Position numbers and translations under genes: made by a program. A stretch of DNA of 11,486 bases from Podochytrium sp. JEL0797 (lineage: Eukaryota; Chytridiomycota; Chytridiomycetes; Chytridiales; Chytriomycetaceae): assembly GCA_027596195.1 (NCBI GenBank), contig JADGJG010000876.1, forward strand, positions 1 through 11,486, given 5' to 3'. The notes beneath the pieces are model-generated. The model saw only the letters and a list, made by a program, of their open reading frames with translations. It did no database searches and was not told where the DNA came from. This document shows positions 9,905-11,486 of this stretch, piece by piece (position 1 is the stretch's first letter; each line of letters begins with the position of its first letter).

Positions 9905-10270
9905 TGCATTTCGTTAATATTTCGCAGATCCGACGCGCGATTTGAGGTCGCTGACCGCACCCTTTATCTATGTCTCGGCATCGATACATACCCAAGTGTG
10001 ATGACTTTTGGAGCCGCGAATGCGTTCTTTGGCGGCGCCTTTTGGGGACTGTTTCCCGTGGTTGCGGCGGAGGTGTTTGGTACTGTTTCGAACATGGGGA
10101 CAATGATGGGAATTATTTACTCGCTTGGCGTCTTTGCCGTGGCGAGTGCACCTATTGCTGGTTGGTTGGAGCAGAGTTATGGGTTCTCTACGATGATTCT
10201 GTATGATGCTGGTGGTTGGGGTGATAGTGGTGAGATTGTTCGGGCATTTGAGGAAGAAACTGTGATATGA
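9905..10270 (+). pseudogene. Truncated major facilitator superfamily transporter (C-terminal fragment)
   Basis: An open frame of 121 codons follows an in-frame TAG. It contains FGAANAFFGGAFWGLFPVV, AAEVFGTVSNMGTMMG and VASAPIAGWL. These resemble the tenth and eleventh membrane segments of monocarboxylate-porter-like MFS proteins, where a conserved FWGL-PV..A-VFG stretch precedes a G-MMG segment. The roughly nine upstream membrane segments of a normal 12-segment transporter are missing. The frame begins within 30 nt of the chitin synthase stop, so they cannot lie immediately upstream. The twelfth segment also breaks off after FSTMILYDAGG into a short polar end. A CAG at 9925-9927 looks like a 3' splice site, as if the fragment were a stranded last exon. 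I call it a relic. Less likely it is a small expressed membrane peptide starting at an internal ATG (9998). Confidence 0.6.
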
Positions 10271-10676
10271 TTGATACCAGGCTATATTGTGCAACATATT
10301 AAAAGTGACTTAGGAGTCGACTCACATCAACCGTGAGTTGCGCGCGTTAAAACTCGAGGATACATTCACCGAAGATATTTATCTCCTTCACTTCTCTTTC
10401 AACCTTATATACAAAAAAGGAAGGGGGAGGGGAGAGAACCATGCCTTCCACTATTCACATTATTTTGAAAACGGTTTTGGAAACCAACACCCTCGCGACC
10501 GTGATACATCCCGCCGCCAACAAACTCACCACTCTAGCAACTGATTGTGTGTGTGGACGGTAAAGAAGTAATGGGAAATCCTATTCACTTGCAACTCATC
10601 CGATGGTGAAATTAATCATCCTTAAAACTGTCGCGATGCATATATTTCATTATCATCCAAATCACCGCACCCCCAA
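10271..10676. other. Intergenic stretch with no recognisable gene
   Basis: These 406 bp lie between the transporter remnant and the TOM40 stop codon. A 68-codon plus-strand frame (10338-10544) has no recognisable motifs and is His/Arg/Asn-rich low-quality sequence. I see no RNA gene, long repeat or clear poly(A) hexamer for TOM40 here. It probably holds the TOM40 3' UTR and decayed sequence. Confidence 0.6.
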
Positions 10677-11486
10677 TTATGCCTCCAAAACGAAACCCAA
10701 TCCCACTTTTCCGACACCACCACCACCCTTGGCGTAATCAATCTCACCACACACCTGGAAGCTCAATCCCGGTGCCATTCTCTCCTCCATAATCGCACTC
10801 ACTCTTCCCATCGTGTCAAACATTCCACGCATCGTGGCATACACAGTGTCCAACTTGAACCCAACACTCGCAACACCCTCACGACGACCAGGTCCAGCAG
10901 CCGCAGTCGTCGGGGTAATCAGCATCTGCACATCCGCAGCCACCTCCAAACGCTGGTTCAGCTTTTTCCAGTACGACGCCTGAAGGACTCCCTGCGAAAC
11001 GGCATATGTGGCAGCAAACACTTCAGACGGGTCTGCCGGGTTGATGGGCATGTAAGGCGATGGGAATCCAGCCGGGAGAGACGAAGGCGGTGGAACGGGT
11101 GCGCATTTCGGGGCGTACTTGACAGCAAGGGTGACGTTGGTTTCACCCGCATCCGGGCGGAGACGTTGCAACACCCATTCTCCTCCAACAGCCAAAGTCG
11201 AGGTGATGGATTGGAGACCTGAGACAGAGTAAATTCCAGTGATGGCCGTGTTGGAACCGCCGGTGGTGCGTCCGGCAGGGGCGTCAATGGGATTCGGGTT
11301 GATGGCCTTGAAGTTGAGAGCGCAAGTTTCGCCAACCCAGTCCTGCTCGTACTGCATCATGGAGGCGCCTGGTTGGTTGGTCAATTGGGCCTGGACTTTG
11401 CTGGTCAAGCTGGGCTTGTTCATGGCGGGTGGGGTGGGTGGGGCTGGGGCGGCTGGCTCAACAGGTTGTTCCTCTCCCGTGTGCTT
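10677..11486 (-). CDS. TOM40: Mitochondrial outer-membrane import pore TOM40 (3' part, cut by window edge)
   Basis: Beta-barrel channel of the TOM complex, through which nuclear-encoded proteins enter mitochondria. The window holds the last 269 codons, open to the right edge and ending in TAA at 10677. Family features are visible: SKVQAQLTNQPGASMMQYEQDW, matching the conserved Q..EQDY region; LNFKAINPNP; a SGLQSITSTLAVGGEWVLQR strand pair; QASYWKKLNQRLEVAADVQML; and the terminal MEERMAPGLSFQVCGEIDYAKG, with the glycine-rich last turn before GKVGLGFVLEA. The frame stays open above the methionine at 11423 through a Pro-rich stretch, so that methionine is probably internal. A Pro/Ser-rich insertion of about 20 residues (VPPPSSLPAGFPSPYMP) lies between two strands. 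No usable intron removes it in frame, so it appears to be coding. The N-terminal third lies outside the window. Confidence 0.88.
   Translation of the reverse strand, partial: KHTGEEQPVEPAAPAPPTPPAMNKPSLTSKVQAQLTNQPGASMMQYEQDWVGETCALNFKAINPNPIDAPAGRTTGGSNTAITGIYSVSGLQSITSTLAVGGEWVLQRLRPDAGETNVTLAVKYAPKCAPVPPPSSLPAGFPSPYMPINPADPSEVFAATYAVSQGVLQASYWKKLNQRLEVAADVQMLITPTTAAAGPGRREGVASVGFKLDTVYATMRGMFDTMGRVSAIMEERMAPGLSFQVCGEIDYAKGGGGVGKVGLGFVLEA

Noticed and set aside
9877..10270. The transporter fragment as an alternative last exon of chitin synthase
   Set aside because: The chitin synthase already ends with its normal terminal hydrophobic pair and a stop followed by AATAAA. No donor near the end would join in a sensible way to an MFS segment.
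11014..11099. Possible 86-nt intron in TOM40 (GTACGC..GGCAG, minus strand)
   Set aside because: Removing it shifts the frame into an immediate stop, while the unspliced frame continues into conserved TOM40 sequence.

Overview
The window looks like nuclear DNA of a fungus with small, frequent introns. The organism-level evidence is a chitin synthase with a fungal Chs1-type N-terminal domain, a mitochondrial TOM40 import pore, and spliceosomal introns of about 40-85 nt in almost every gene. An early-diverging, zoosporic (chytrid-like) fungus is my best guess. That guess rests on intron size, gene density and the presence of DNA polymerase kappa (known in fission yeast, absent from budding yeast), not on a marker gene.

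Layout from left to right. Positions 1-83 are an almost pure C run, probably a contig-edge artefact. An unrecognised protein gene lies on the minus strand (1162 down to 240, about 3 exons). It starts only 60 nt after the stop of the next minus-strand gene, a 7-exon Y-family DNA polymerase kappa (4365 down to 1223, about 907 aa) with an unusual tail of four UBZ-like zinc fingers. A 176-bp divergent intergenic region separates it from a plus-strand, 2-exon FAD-linked (PCMH/VAO-type) oxidoreductase (4542-6585, 656 aa). Next on the plus strand is a 7-exon chitin synthase (6729-9876, 924 aa). Directly behind it is a remnant of a major facilitator transporter (9905-10270) that keeps only about the last three membrane segments. 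After about 400 bp without a recognisable gene, the minus-strand 3' part of TOM40 (11486 down to 10677) runs off the right edge.

I joined exons by eye using GT..AG borders, reading-frame continuity and known family motifs. Most junctions are firm because conserved motifs read across them: [33 protein letters not shown]. Two are uncertain: the first intron of the unknown gene, and an intron in polymerase kappa that is in frame and free of stops.

The genes are ordinary housekeeping and cell-wall functions (DNA damage bypass, flavin oxidation, chitin synthesis, mitochondrial protein import) and do not form an evident pathway or cluster. I see no CRISPR array, tRNA, rRNA, insertion sequence or convincing new multi-gene system. 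The most interesting points are the four-finger polymerase kappa tail, its possible frame-neutral intron retention, the truncated transporter relic, and the very short introns of the unknown gene.
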